Positions 1 through 8,338 of a stretch of DNA of 64,000 bases are shown here, in pieces. The notes under the pieces were generated by a model. That model did not search any database and was not told where the DNA came from. It saw only the letters and a list, made by a program, of their open reading frames with translations. The translations under genes and the position numbers were made by a program. Numbering within the stretch: the first letter of the stretch is position 1; the number at the start of each line of letters is the position of its first letter. The DNA comes from Halobaculum saliterrae (lineage in GTDB: Archaea > Halobacteriota > Halobacteria > Halobacteriales > Haloferacaceae), in the NCBI RefSeq assembly GCF_009831625.1, contig NZ_WUUS01000010.1:107906-171905 (forward strand), written 5' to 3'.

Positions 1-1
1 C

Positions 2-913
2 CCCGCGGTCGTCGACGAGTTCCTCGACGCGATGAACGAGGTGCTCGAGACGGATCTCAACCGCGCGGGCGACGACGACCCCGAATCGCTGGCCGACGCG
101 CTCGACGACGCCGTCGCGGCCGTCGAGGAGGCGGATCTGGACGCCGACGACGATGCGGAGACCATCGCGGCGCTGCTCGAGGCGACCGACGGGCTGGGGA
201 CGGGCGTCGACGACGCCGAGGAGTGGGACGACCTCCAGACCCACGAGCAGCTCCAGGCGCAGGGCTTCTACGACGTGCTCGGGCACTACAAGGACTTCCC
301 GCCGGAGCTGTCGGCGCTGAAGGAGCACGAACAGCAGGGGAACGTCGAGATGGTGCTGCTCGCGCTGGACTCGCTGGAGTCGGAGTTCATGGAGGAGCAC
401 TGTCTGGACGCGCTCACCCGGATGAACGACGACGGCGCCTTCGAGGCGATGCACCAGCGCGCACAGAAGCGCGACCAACCCGCGATCCGCGCGCTCGGCA
501 AGATGGCCGCCGAGGACGCCGTCGAGACGCTCGTCGAGTACGTCGACTCCGACTCGAACCCGGTCCTGCAGAAGGTGACGTTCAAGGCGCTCGGCGAGAT
601 CGGCCACGAGGACGCCGTACAGCCCCTCGTGAACAAGCTCGTCATGGACGACGACGAGGTGCGGCCGTACGCCGCCCGCGCGCTCGGACTCATCGGCGAC
701 GCCCGCGCCGTCGACCCGCTTGCCGACGCCGCGGCCGACGACGACAGCGACAACGTCCGTGCGGCCGCCCTGTGGGCGCTGCGCCAGATCGGCACCGAGG
801 CGGCCCTGGAGGCCGCCGCCGAGTTCGACGACGACCGCACGTTCATCGTGCAGACCGAGGCCGAGAAGGCGCGCGACGCCCTCGACGCCGCGGGCGAGGA
901 AGTCGTCGCGTAA
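2..913 (+). CDS. HEAT-repeat domain protein (5' end cut off by window edge)
   Basis: The reading frame is open to the left edge, so the first visible ATG (position 32) is probably internal and the gene is 5'-truncated; 303 codons are visible. The N-terminal part seen is a strongly acidic, Asp/Glu-rich stretch. From about residue 110 the protein becomes repeated alpha-helical pairs of about 30 residues with the HEAT/PBS-lyase pattern (phrases such as PAIRALGKMA, VTFKALGEIG, YAARALGLIG, AALWALRQIG). Such repeats form a solenoid used for protein-protein contacts; no catalytic motif is visible. The partner is unknown. The fold is certain; the function is not assignable. Confidence 0.85.
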   Translation, partial: PAVVDEFLDAMNEVLETDLNRAGDDDPESLADALDDAVAAVEEADLDADDDAETIAALLEATDGLGTGVDDAEEWDDLQTHEQLQAQGFYDVLGHYKDFPPELSALKEHEQQGNVEMVLLALDSLESEFMEEHCLDALTRMNDDGAFEAMHQRAQKRDQPAIRALGKMAAEDAVETLVEYVDSDSNPVLQKVTFKALGEIGHEDAVQPLVNKLVMDDDEVRPYAARALGLIGDARAVDPLADAAADDDSDNVRAAALWALRQIGTEAALEAAAEFDDDRTFIVQTEAEKARDALDAAGEEVVA

Positions 914-983
914 GACGGGACCCGAACCGCGAACGACTCCTCCTCGCAGTTCCCCGGCGTCACCCGACGAGTTCGGTTCGCCG

Positions 984-1223
984 CTACAGCAGTTCCCCGA
1001 CGAACAGCAGCGCGAAGCCCAACGAGACGAGCAGCCCCCCGACCCGACCGAGGTTCGTGTGTTCGGTGACCTCGCTGGGCGCGATATCGACGTCGTAGCT
1101 GTCCCACTCCTCCTCATATGAGACGTACGAAGGGACCTGGAAGAACTCCACGGCGATGAGGGCGCCGCCGACGGCGCCCAACGCGGCTCCGGCGAGCCTG
1201 ACCCCCTCGGCGATGGTGACCAT
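984..1223 (-). CDS. small two-TM membrane protein
   Basis: 79 residues. Two hydrophobic Gly/Ala-rich segments (about residues 4-25 and 61-79) flank an acidic, Tyr-rich loop, which suggests a small integral membrane protein with its loop outside or in the cytoplasm. I chose the ATG at 1223 because a TATA-like GTTTTTG (minus strand, 1248-1254) lies about 26 nt upstream, the usual spacing for a leaderless haloarchaeal transcript; an ATG three codons further upstream (1232) is possible. The family was not recognised. It is divergent from the PLD-type gene. Confidence 0.6.
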   Translation of the reverse strand: MVTIAEGVRLAGAALGAVGGALIAVEFFQVPSYVSYEEEWDSYDVDIAPSEVTEHTNLGRVGGLLVSLGFALLFVGELL

Positions 1224-1353
1224 ACCACCCATCCGCCGTCGTCGGAGCAAAAACGCACCGAAGCCGGCCGGATGCGAACACCGAGTCGCCCCGGACGGAC
1301 CCGGCGGCAACGCGGCGAGGGTTGAAATACGAACAAGCGGCCAGACCATCGCA

Positions 1354-3096
1354 GTGGTTCGCCTCCTCGCCGTGATCGCGTCCGTTCTCCTCCTCGTCGT
1401 GGCGACGCCAGCGACGCCGGCGGCCCTCGCGACGAACGCGGAGCCGCCGGCACCGACGACGGTCGCTGGACCCTCGGCGAGTCAGACGGCGGTCACCACG
1501 ACCACGAACAACACGACGGAGACGGACGACGAGCCGAACGGACCCCGACTCGTCGGGCTTCTCCCGAACCCCGTCACCACCGACGACGCGGGGGAGTACG
1601 TCCTCCTGTGGCTGCCGCCCGGGAACTGGACCGTCGACGACGGAGAGGGGAGTGTCACCATCCGCCAGCGACGGGCCGGCAGGGTCGTCGTGACGGGCGA
1701 CCCGGAGGCGCCGTCCGTGCCCACGCCATGGCGCGTCGTCACCCCGGGGCTCGCGCTGTCGAACGCCGGCGAGCGTGTCCTGCTCCGACGGAGCGGGCCG
1801 AACGGGTCGATCGTCGACGCCGTCGAGTACGGACGCGCTCCGGAAGGCGAGCGGTGGGTCCGAGACGGGAATCCGCGGTGGCAACCGGTCGGGCTCGAGT
1901 TCCGCGACCCGGTTCCGTTGGGGGCCGCGAACGCGACGGCGTTCGTGCTCCCGGACGCCCCGTCGGAACCGATCGTCCCCATCAGGGCGGCCGACGAGCG
2001 GGTGTTCCTCGCGGGGTACACCTTCGGCTCCGAACGCGTCGCCGAGGAACTGATCGCCGCCCGTGAACGGGGCGCCTCGGTGCGGGTGCTCCTCGACGGC
2101 GGCCCGGTCGGCGGTGTCTCCGCGCGGCAAGCCGACCTCCTCGATTCGCTCGTCGCCGCCGGCGTCGAGGTCCGGGTGATCGCCGGTCCGCACGCCAGAT
2201 TCCGGTACCATCACGCGAAGTACGCCGTCGCCGACGACACCGCGGTCGTGCTCACGGAGAACTGGAAGCCCAGCGGAACCGGCGGGGGCGACAGCCGCGG
2301 GTGGGGCGTCACCCTCCGGTCGCCGCCCGCCGCGGAGGCGCTCGCGGAACTGTTTCGCGCCGACGCCGGGTGGCGCGACGCCGTCCCGTGGGACCGGTAT
2401 CGCGGCGGACGATCGTTCGAGCGAGCCGACGCGGCGACAGGATCGTACCCAGCACGCCATCCGCCGGCGGAGGTGCGAGTCGAGCGCGTGCGGCTGCTGA
2501 CCGCGCCCGGGAACGCGGAGTCGGTGGTCGTCGCGGCCGTCGACGACGCCGAAAGCGGTGTCGACGTCCTCCAACCGACTGTCGAGGACGGGCCGATGCT
2601 CGCGTCGCTCCGCCGGGCGGCGGAGCGGGGCGTACAGGTGCGGCTGCTGCTGTCGGGCACCTGGCATCTCGCGGAGGAGAACGCCGCGCTCGTCGACGAG
2701 CTGAACCGCTGGGCCGACGCCGCTGGCGTCCCGTTCGAGGCGCGGGTCGCGGAGCCGACCGACCGCTACGGCGAGATCCACGCGAAGGGGGTCGTCGCCG
2801 ACGACACTGCGCTCGTCGGGTCGCTCAACTGGAACCCGACGAGCGCGCGCGAGAACCGCGAGGTCGTCGTCGCGCTGGAGGGCGAGGCGGTCGCGGCGTA
2901 CTACCGGGAGAGCTTCGAGGCTGACTGGCGGGCCGGTCGAGGAGTGGCGTCCGCGTTCGGCGAACTCCCGCCGGCAGTCGCTGTCGGCGCGGTCGGGGCC
3001 GTCGCCGGGGCGACGCTGTTCCTCCGTCGGCGGCTGACGATCGAGGACACGGACGGGGGGCGGGACGGGACCGATCGCGACGGACCGGTCGGGTGA
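1354..3096 (+). CDS. secreted, membrane-anchored PLD-superfamily phosphodiesterase with lamin-tail-like domain
   Basis: 580 residues from a GTG start, chosen because a TATA-like GAAATAC (1324-1330) lies about 25 nt upstream and the resulting N-terminus is a signal peptide (hydrophobic core about residues 4-24, then Ala/Thr-Pro linker). Residues about 70-170 resemble a lamin-tail domain (LVGLLPNP, GEYVLLW, LSNAGERVLL, DAVEYG). Two PLD HKD motifs follow: H287-A-K289 with D294, and H476-A-K478 with an ADD and SLNWNP tail. A last hydrophobic helix followed by RRRL anchors the C-terminus. Known family members cleave phosphodiesters; a nuclease or phospholipase acting outside the membrane is inferred. 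No operon partner. Confidence 0.85.
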   Translation: MVRLLAVIASVLLLVVATPATPAALATNAEPPAPTTVAGPSASQTAVTTTTNNTTETDDEPNGPRLVGLLPNPVTTDDAGEYVLLWLPPGNWTVDDGEGSVTIRQRRAGRVVVTGDPEAPSVPTPWRVVTPGLALSNAGERVLLRRSGPNGSIVDAVEYGRAPEGERWVRDGNPRWQPVGLEFRDPVPLGAANATAFVLPDAPSEPIVPIRAADERVFLAGYTFGSERVAEELIAARERGASVRVLLDGGPVGGVSARQADLLDSLVAAGVEVRVIAGPHARFRYHHAKYAVADDTAVVLTENWKPSGTGGGDSRGWGVTLRSPPAAEALAELFRADAGWRDAVPWDRYRGGRSFERADAATGSYPARHPPAEVRVERVRLLTAPGNAESVVVAAVDDAESGVDVLQPTVEDGPMLASLRRAAERGVQVRLLLSGTWHLAEENAALVDELNRWADAAGVPFEARVAEPTDRYGEIHAKGVVADDTALVGSLNWNPTSARENREVVVALEGEAVAAYYRESFEADWRAGRGVASAFGELPPAVAVGAVGAVAGATLFLRRRLTIEDTDGGRDGTDRDGPVG

Positions 3097-3168
3097 CCGT
3101 CACGGTCGCAGTCGAGCCCGCGATCGGCACCACCGGATGCGGTTCCCGCGTCGATCGTCGGGTTCGCG

Positions 3169-5085
3169 TCAGTCGTCGAGCTCGATCGTCGTCGACAGCT
3201 CCTCGTCGAGTTCGGCGTCGGCCATCTTCTCGACGAGCGCGTCGATGACGTCCTCGCGGCGCCCCTCGACGAACTTGATCGAGCCGACGACGAGGTGACC
3301 GCCGCCGGAGACGCCCCCGCCGACGACCTCCTCGTTGAGTTCGGTGACCATCTGTGGAATGTCCAGCCGAACGCCGTCCGAGCGAAGGACCGCGAAGTCC
3401 GGGCCGTAGCCGATCGTGATGACGGGCTCGCCGGTCGCGCGGACCTTCCTGTCGTGGAGTTCGCCCGTCGTGTTGCCGGGCGCGGGGTAGGTGAACCGCT
3501 TGGCGAAGTTCTCCAGATCGATCCGGTAGAGGTGCGCGTCGGAGTCGAGCCGCTCGTGTTCCACGTGGGGCTCGACCGCGTCGAGCTGTTCCTCCACGTC
3601 GCGCTCGGCGCGCGTCGAGAGGAACTCGACCAGCTCGCGGTGACGCTCCTCGTCGTCGCTGCCCACGTTGAGGACGTCGCTCACGAGCGTCTTGCCCTCG
3701 CTGTATCGCAGCCAGTGGGCGGCGTAGTCGAGCGCCTCGCCGATGTCCTCGATGGCCTCGGGGTCGTATCCGGCCGTCTCAGCCAGCTCGAGGAACTCCT
3801 CCATCACCTCCGCCTTCGAGCGGTCCGACAGCCCAGCGACCGCGGGGACGTGACGGAGCTCGTCGGTGACGCTCGGATCGATGAGCCGTGCGAGCTCGAC
3901 GCACATCATTCCCGTCGTGATGCGGTAGTCCTCGTCGTGGATGTAGGGGTTGACGTGGTGGTCGAGCAGGTCGTCCACCGCGTCGGGGTCCGGGTGGTGG
4001 TGGTCGACGACGGCGATGGGCACGTCGTAGTGCGTGAGGTTCTTGTAGGCGGGCACGTCCTCCTCGGTCGATCCGTTGTCGAGCATGAGGAGGAACGGGA
4101 GCTTCTGTCCGTGACGGGCACGCCCCTCCAGCGCGAAGTTGAGGTCGCGCGTCACGTCCTCCATCTCGTAGTACGGCGCCTTGCTCGGGAGTCGCTTGAG
4201 AGTGTGCCGCGCCGCGTCGTCGCCCTCGTGGACCTCCTCGATGTAGTTCTCCAGCGCGAGCTGGACCGGGATGGCCGCGCACATGCCGTCGCCGTCGGCG
4301 TGGTGGCGGATCCGGATCGGGCGTCCCTCCAACACCGTCCGCCGGAGGGTCCGCGCGAGCTCCTCCAGTTCGGGCCGGAGCTTCTCGAACGCCTCCCACT
4401 CGACGAGCGGCTCGACCGACTCGGGCTCGGCGCGCTCGCCCATCGCTTCATCGAGCCGCTCACGGGCGGCCGCCGCCGTCTCACCCGAGAGCACGGTCAC
4501 GTCGTCGACCTCCAGCTGTCTGGAGCCGTCGTGCGTCTCGATGGAGCCGGAGATGCGGACGATATCGCCCATCCCGACGGCGGGGTACGCGCGGACGCCC
4601 GCCTCCTCGAAGGCGGCCGCCGCGAGCACGCCGGACTCGTCGGCGACGTGGAAGATCGTCGGGCCGCCGGTCTGTTTGATCTGGGTGATCTCTCCCTCGA
4701 CGGTCACGCTGTCGCCGACCGTCGCGTCGCCGATCGTCGTGATCTCCGGCTCGTGTTCGACCGCGAGCACGTTCGCCTCGTCGAGGTCGACGTCGGCGAG
4801 GTCGAACGACACGTCGCCGTTCTCCTTCAGTTCCTCGAGCACGACGACCAGTTCGTCCCCGACGGCGAACGTCCGGCCGTCGAGGTTCGACTCGTGGAGC
4901 AGGCCGGACACGTTCTCGGAGACGTCGACGAAGACGCCGTAGTCGACGACGCCGTTGACCTCCGCGCGGTAGCGTGCGCCGACATCCACGTCGGAGAGCG
5001 TGCAGGCGGGATCGAGATCGTAAACCACGGGTCGGGAATCCCCCTCCCCGTTCTCGCCGGGGTCTCCGGCGGCGGAATCACTCAT
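3169..5085 (-). CDS. recJ3: DHH/RecJ-family phosphoesterase with S1 and OB domains (RecJ3-like, catalytic motifs intact)
   Basis: 638 residues. Domain order: S1-like RNA-binding domain (about residues 36-100, DYGVFVDVSENVSGLLHESN), an OB-fold (about 125-200), a DHH phosphoesterase domain and a C-terminal DHHA1 domain (GGGVSGGGHLVVGSIKF). The metal-binding motifs are present: HADGDG in motif I, LMLDNGSTEED in motif II and VVDHHHPDPD in motif III, so 5'-exonuclease or nanoRNase-type activity is expected. The start at 5085 is supported by a TATA-like CCTTAA about 26 nt upstream (5111-5116). The gene is divergent from the JAMM-ribL pair, an order I recall for Haloferax recJ3; the symbol rests on that recollection. 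A degenerate paralogue lies at 52344-54497. Confidence 0.85.
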   Translation of the reverse strand: MSDSAAGDPGENGEGDSRPVVYDLDPACTLSDVDVGARYRAEVNGVVDYGVFVDVSENVSGLLHESNLDGRTFAVGDELVVVLEELKENGDVSFDLADVDLDEANVLAVEHEPEITTIGDATVGDSVTVEGEITQIKQTGGPTIFHVADESGVLAAAAFEEAGVRAYPAVGMGDIVRISGSIETHDGSRQLEVDDVTVLSGETAAAARERLDEAMGERAEPESVEPLVEWEAFEKLRPELEELARTLRRTVLEGRPIRIRHHADGDGMCAAIPVQLALENYIEEVHEGDDAARHTLKRLPSKAPYYEMEDVTRDLNFALEGRARHGQKLPFLLMLDNGSTEEDVPAYKNLTHYDVPIAVVDHHHPDPDAVDDLLDHHVNPYIHDEDYRITTGMMCVELARLIDPSVTDELRHVPAVAGLSDRSKAEVMEEFLELAETAGYDPEAIEDIGEALDYAAHWLRYSEGKTLVSDVLNVGSDDEERHRELVEFLSTRAERDVEEQLDAVEPHVEHERLDSDAHLYRIDLENFAKRFTYPAPGNTTGELHDRKVRATGEPVITIGYGPDFAVLRSDGVRLDIPQMVTELNEEVVGGGVSGGGHLVVGSIKFVEGRREDVIDALVEKMADAELDEELSTTIELDD

Positions 5086-5224
5086 ACCGAACGGTGGGTG
5101 ACGGCGAGTGTTAAGGGTTGTAGTATCGCTCCGGCGACGAACGACCGCGGAGCGGTCGGCCGTGAGGCGTCCGGCAAGCGGGGGTATCGACACCCTTAGT
5201 TGGCGTCCAACCCGTGTTCCAGTA
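5086..5224. promoter_or_regulatory. divergent promoter region recJ3 / JAMM-ribL
   Basis: 139 bp between two divergent starts. The minus-strand box CCTTAA (5111-5116) is 26 nt from the recJ3-like ATG and the plus-strand box CCTTAG (5194-5199) is 26 nt from the JAMM ATG. Both spacings predict leaderless mRNAs. The two cores are 78 bp apart, so shared control is possible but not shown. Confidence 0.6.
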
Positions 5225-5713
5225 ATGCGACTGTTCCGGTCGAGCGAGCTGCTCGGCATCGCGGCGGACACACTCCGGTTCGCGTTGGAGGCCTCCCGGG
5301 ACACGCACCCGAACGAGTACATGGGCTTCCTCCGGGCGACCGACGCGCGCGACCTCGGCCTCGACCGGACCGGGCAGGTGATCACCGACGTGCTCGTGAT
5401 TCCCGGCACCACCTCGACGCCGGAGTCGGCGACCGTCCGCGAACACATGAAGCCGAACTCCTCGCGGGCGGTCGGCTCGGTCCACTCACACCCGAACGGC
5501 GTCCTCCGTCCCTCCGACGCCGACCTGGCGACGTTCCACGCGGGGGAGGCCCACATCATCATCGGGGCGCCCTACGAGCGCGACTGCTGGCGGGCGTTCG
5601 ACTCCGACGGTGACCCCCGCGATCTCGACGTGATCGACGTGCCGCTGCCGGAGGACGAGGCGTTCTTCGACTTCGACCAGACCGACATCGACGCGGAGCT
5701 GTACGATGAGTGA
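5225..5713 (+). CDS. JAMM/MPN metalloprotease (JAMM2-like)
   Basis: 162 residues. It carries a complete JAMM zinc motif: E31 (NEYMGFL), then H87-S-H89 followed by seven residues, S97 and D100 ([14 protein letters not shown]). JAMM enzymes cleave isopeptide bonds; in haloarchaea a related enzyme (HvJAMM1) removes ubiquitin-like SAMP proteins, so a desampylase-like role is plausible here but not proven. The start fits a TATA-like CCTTAG 26 nt upstream. The 3' end overlaps the ribL start by 8 nt, so the two are co-transcribed and probably translationally coupled. The same JAMM-RibL-RecJ order exists in Haloferax as I recall it. Confidence 0.85.
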   Translation: MRLFRSSELLGIAADTLRFALEASRDTHPNEYMGFLRATDARDLGLDRTGQVITDVLVIPGTTSTPESATVREHMKPNSSRAVGSVHSHPNGVLRPSDADLATFHAGEAHIIIGAPYERDCWRAFDSDGDPRDLDVIDVPLPEDEAFFDFDQTDIDAELYDE

Positions 5714-6224
5714 GGGAAGCGACGGGAGCCGGGATGACGACGGGGGCGTGCAGGAGGACGCTGCCGACTCCCCGCGGATCGCGCTCGCACAGGGGACCTT
5801 CGACATCCTCCACCCCGGACACCTCCACTACCTCGAGGACGCGGCCGCGCGCGGCGACGAGCTCCACGTCATCGTGGCCCGCCGGGAGAACGTCACCCAC
5901 AAGTCGAAGCCCGTCTGTCCCGACCGACAGCGTCGGGACATGATCGACGCGCTCGAGATCGTCGACGAGGCACACCTCGGCCATCCGGAGGACCTGTTCG
6001 TTCCGGTCCGCGAGATCGGACCGGACGTGATCGTGCTCGGATTCGATCAACACCACGACGAGTCCGCCATCGCCGACGCGCTCGCGGCCGAGGGCATCGA
6101 CGCCGAAGTGGCGCGCGCAACGGGCCGAGAACCACGCTACGAGGGCGAACTCCTCTCGACGGGCGACATCGTCGACAGACTGCTCCGCGAGCGCGGACGG
6201 CGTTCGCACTCGGGTCCGGAGTAG
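5706..6224 (+). CDS. ribL: archaeal FAD synthase (FMN adenylyltransferase) RibL
   Basis: 172 residues. A nucleotidyltransferase with [14 protein letters not shown] near residues 30-43, containing the signature H36-P-G-H39, and a C-terminal [12 protein letters not shown] that resembles the archaeal RibL group rather than bacterial RibF. RibL transfers AMP from CTP/ATP-type substrates to FMN to make FAD in the cytoplasm. The acidic N-terminal extension of about 23 residues is typical of halophiles. It overlaps the upstream JAMM gene by 8 nt, so it has no promoter of its own. Other cytidylyltransferase-like roles are less likely but not excluded by sequence. Confidence 0.85.
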   Translation: MSEGSDGSRDDDGGVQEDAADSPRIALAQGTFDILHPGHLHYLEDAAARGDELHVIVARRENVTHKSKPVCPDRQRRDMIDALEIVDEAHLGHPEDLFVPVREIGPDVIVLGFDQHHDESAIADALAAEGIDAEVARATGREPRYEGELLSTGDIVDRLLRERGRRSHSGPE

Positions 6225-6286
6225 TCCCGTCGGCGGCGCTGCCCACGTCGGTCCTATCGGGGAAGCCGACGCCGAGTCCAGCGGCC

Positions 6287-6658
6287 TCAGGCGTCCGGGA
6301 GCGTCGCCTGCCAGAGGTACATCGGCGCGGCGCCGACGGCGAGGACGCCGACCGCGACGGCGACGAGCGCCAGCGCGCGCAGCGTCGGCGACGCCGACAG
6401 CGACGCGCGGAACACGGCCGGGGTGCCCGCCGCGAGCAGGAGGGCGCCCGCGGCCCACAGTCCGAACGCCCGCCGGGTGACCGCGGCGTCGACGCCGTCC
6501 TCGAGGCGGACGTAGACGGCGACGAGACCGATCCCCGCCGCGAGCGCGACGCCGGCGCCGACGAACGCGAGCACGACGGTGAGCAGTTGGAACGCCGGAA
6601 GCTGCGCGATCGGGGCGACAGCGGCGGCGTCGGGGGCGACGAGGGCGGGGGCGGACAC
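6287..6658 (-). CDS. small multi-spanning membrane protein
   Basis: 123 residues from a GTG start that lies 5 nt after the stop of the upstream DUF1028 gene, so the two probably form an operon. Three strongly hydrophobic Ala/Val/Leu/Gly segments (about residues 20-45, 62-78 and 92-115) indicate an integral membrane protein with a short charged loop (RLEDGVDAAVTRR) between the first two. The family is not recognised and no catalytic or transport signature is visible. The start is uncertain because longer frames overlap the DUF1028 gene. Confidence 0.6.
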   Translation of the reverse strand: MSAPALVAPDAAAVAPIAQLPAFQLLTVVLAFVGAGVALAAGIGLVAVYVRLEDGVDAAVTRRAFGLWAAGALLLAAGTPAVFRASLSASPTLRALALVAVAVGVLAVGAAPMYLWQATLPDA

Positions 6659-6663
6659 GGGAA

Positions 6664-7605
6664 CTACAGCCGGTCGTAGCGCTGGAGTCCGTGCCAGATG
6701 GCGTCGACCATCCGCGATTCGCCGTCCCCCTTGCGTCCGGCGGCGCCGCGGTCGTCCCCGGCCGCCTCCTCCCACCCCCGGGCGAGGGCGTCCTCGATGA
6801 CCGTCAGCGAGTGGTTCTCGAAGTTGTTCATGCCGCGGAAGTCCTCGAGCGCCGCCCGCTCCTCCTCCCCGAACGAGGCGTCGGGCTCCGCGTCGAGGAA
6901 CCCCAGGTCCGCGAGCGTCGCCGAGACCGCCAGCGCCGCGTCGCCGGTCAGCTCCGCGGGGTCGTCGGGCTCCTCGCGGGCGAGCAGCGTCACGTCGTAG
7001 AGCTTGAACACCCGCTCCAATTCGTCGATGGGGCGCTCGTGGTCGTCGACGCGAACGTCCACCCAGCGATCGTTGCGCCCGTCGTAGCCCCCCTCGGGCT
7101 TGGCGACGTACAGCGCGGCCGACTGCTCGCCGCGGGAGTCGCCTCCGGCGTCGTTTCCGGCGTGCAGCGCCGCGATGAGCCGGTCCGGGAGTCCCCCCTC
7201 GGACACCTCGAACGCCTCCGCCATCGCGTCGATCGTCGCCTCGTTCTCGAGGATGTTCCCCTGAACCGTGTAGTGCTCGCCATGTCGGTCGCCGGCGACA
7301 TCGAAACACTCGTCGCCGGTGAACGCCGCCGGCTCGCCGTCGAGGCCGACGACCCCGATCTGTCGCTGTGGGGCCTCGTCGTCGGCGTCGGTGAGCGCCT
7401 CGATCGCCTCGGCGGCGGTGTGCCCCTCGCGGAGGAGGTCGAGCCCGTCCGGCCCGTACGCGACGTTCGCGAAGCTCTGCGTGGCGATCGCGCCGGCGTC
7501 GGCGGAGACGAACGGGACGACGGCTCCGACGGAGACGAACTTCGACTGGACCGCGACCCCGACCGCGTCGGTCTCGGGATCGCGCGCGGCGATGGAGAAC
7601 GTCAT
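6664..7605 (-). CDS. DUF1028 family protein (Ntn-hydrolase-like)
   Basis: 313 residues. The N-terminus TFSIAARDPETDAVGVAVQS, with GAVVPFVSADAGAIATQS shortly after, is the signature of the DUF1028 family, which adopts an Ntn-hydrolase fold (known of the family). A nucleophilic Thr/Ser at position 2-4 is visible. The substrate is unknown; in other organisms the gene often travels with amidohydrolase or pyrimidine/ureide genes. Here it sits with a small membrane protein gene starting 5 nt downstream. The C-terminal third is rich in Glu and Asp, as expected for a halophile. Confidence 0.85.
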   Translation of the reverse strand: MTFSIAARDPETDAVGVAVQSKFVSVGAVVPFVSADAGAIATQSFANVAYGPDGLDLLREGHTAAEAIEALTDADDEAPQRQIGVVGLDGEPAAFTGDECFDVAGDRHGEHYTVQGNILENEATIDAMAEAFEVSEGGLPDRLIAALHAGNDAGGDSRGEQSAALYVAKPEGGYDGRNDRWVDVRVDDHERPIDELERVFKLYDVTLLAREEPDDPAELTGDAALAVSATLADLGFLDAEPDASFGEEERAALEDFRGMNNFENHSLTVIEDALARGWEEAAGDDRGAAGRKGDGESRMVDAIWHGLQRYDRL

Positions 7606-7663
7606 TCGGTGGCATCTGCGGCGGGGACGGCAAAAGCGTGCCGGGGTGCGGTCGGACCGGTAT

Positions 7664-7723
7664 CGAGACGGAGTCGGAAGTCAAGACGGAGGTCGAGACG
7701 AAGTCGAAAGTCGAGACGGAGGC
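7664..7723. repeat. two imperfect 30-bp tandem units
   Basis: Units 7664-7693 and 7694-7723 differ at only 4 of 30 positions (all purine or pyrimidine transitions). Each unit also contains two copies of a GAGACGgAG-type element. The repeat lies in the 160-bp gap upstream of the DUF1028 start at 7605. It could be simple-sequence slippage or a tandem binding site. Confidence 0.6.
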
Positions 7724-7765
7724 GGTCGGGGACGGGTCCGGAGCGTGAACCCGGAGAACGGCCGC

Positions 7766-8173
7766 CTACGACACGTGCTCGATGAGTTCGACGATGGTGC
7801 CGGCGGGGTCGACGAGGAACGCGATCCGGAGGTCGCCGAAGCGCTCGGGACCCATCACCCAGTCGACGCCGGCGCCGGCGGCGTCGATCGCCTCGCGGGC
7901 GGCGTCGACGTCGTCGACGACGAACCCGAAGTGGAGCAGGCCGTTCGGCATCGACTCCACGTCGCCGGTCGCCTCGTAGGGCGCCCGATCGAAGACGTAC
8001 ACGCGCTTGTCGGCCACCTCGAGGGCGACGTGCTCGACCGCGGTCGCGCCCTCGCCGTCGTCGGCGTGGCCCCGCTCGATGACGGTCCCGTCGAACGCCT
8101 CCTCGTAGAACGCCGCCGTCGCATCCACGTCGTCGGCCTTCAGCGCCACGTGGAAGAACGAGTTCGGTGTCAC
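7766..8173 (-). CDS. VOC (glyoxalase/bleomycin-resistance fold) protein
   Basis: 135 residues from a GTG start. The order is that of a single VOC module: FFHVALKADDVDATAAFYEEAF at the N-terminus, a central VEHVALEVADKRVYVF and a second half LHFGFVVDDVDAAREAI, ending FLVDPAGTIVELIE. Candidate metal ligands are the His near the start of each half and the Glu in TIVELIE. VOC proteins include glyoxalase I, dioxygenases and epimerases; the length fits a one-module dimer. The substrate cannot be told. It is a monocistronic gene convergent with no near neighbour. Confidence 0.8.
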   Translation of the reverse strand: MTPNSFFHVALKADDVDATAAFYEEAFDGTVIERGHADDGEGATAVEHVALEVADKRVYVFDRAPYEATGDVESMPNGLLHFGFVVDDVDAAREAIDAAGAGVDWVMGPERFGDLRIAFLVDPAGTIVELIEHVS

Positions 8174-8338
8174 GGGCCGTCCGTCGCCCCCCGCGACCAA
8201 GGGGTTTCCGGCGGATCGAGGGTGTTCACGGGGGCCCGTGGCGCTCGCGGCGATGGTCCCGTGCCGCCGCCGCGACGGAGAGGTGCACGTCGCCGTGGCG
8301 ACGAGGCGTTTTTCCCCGTACCGCCGGTACGGGCGGGC

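Noticed and set aside
3169..5562. Longer version of the recJ3-like protein starting near 5562
   Set aside because: The extra 159 residues are antisense to the JAMM gene, and the TATA-like box 26 nt before 5085 fixes the start there.
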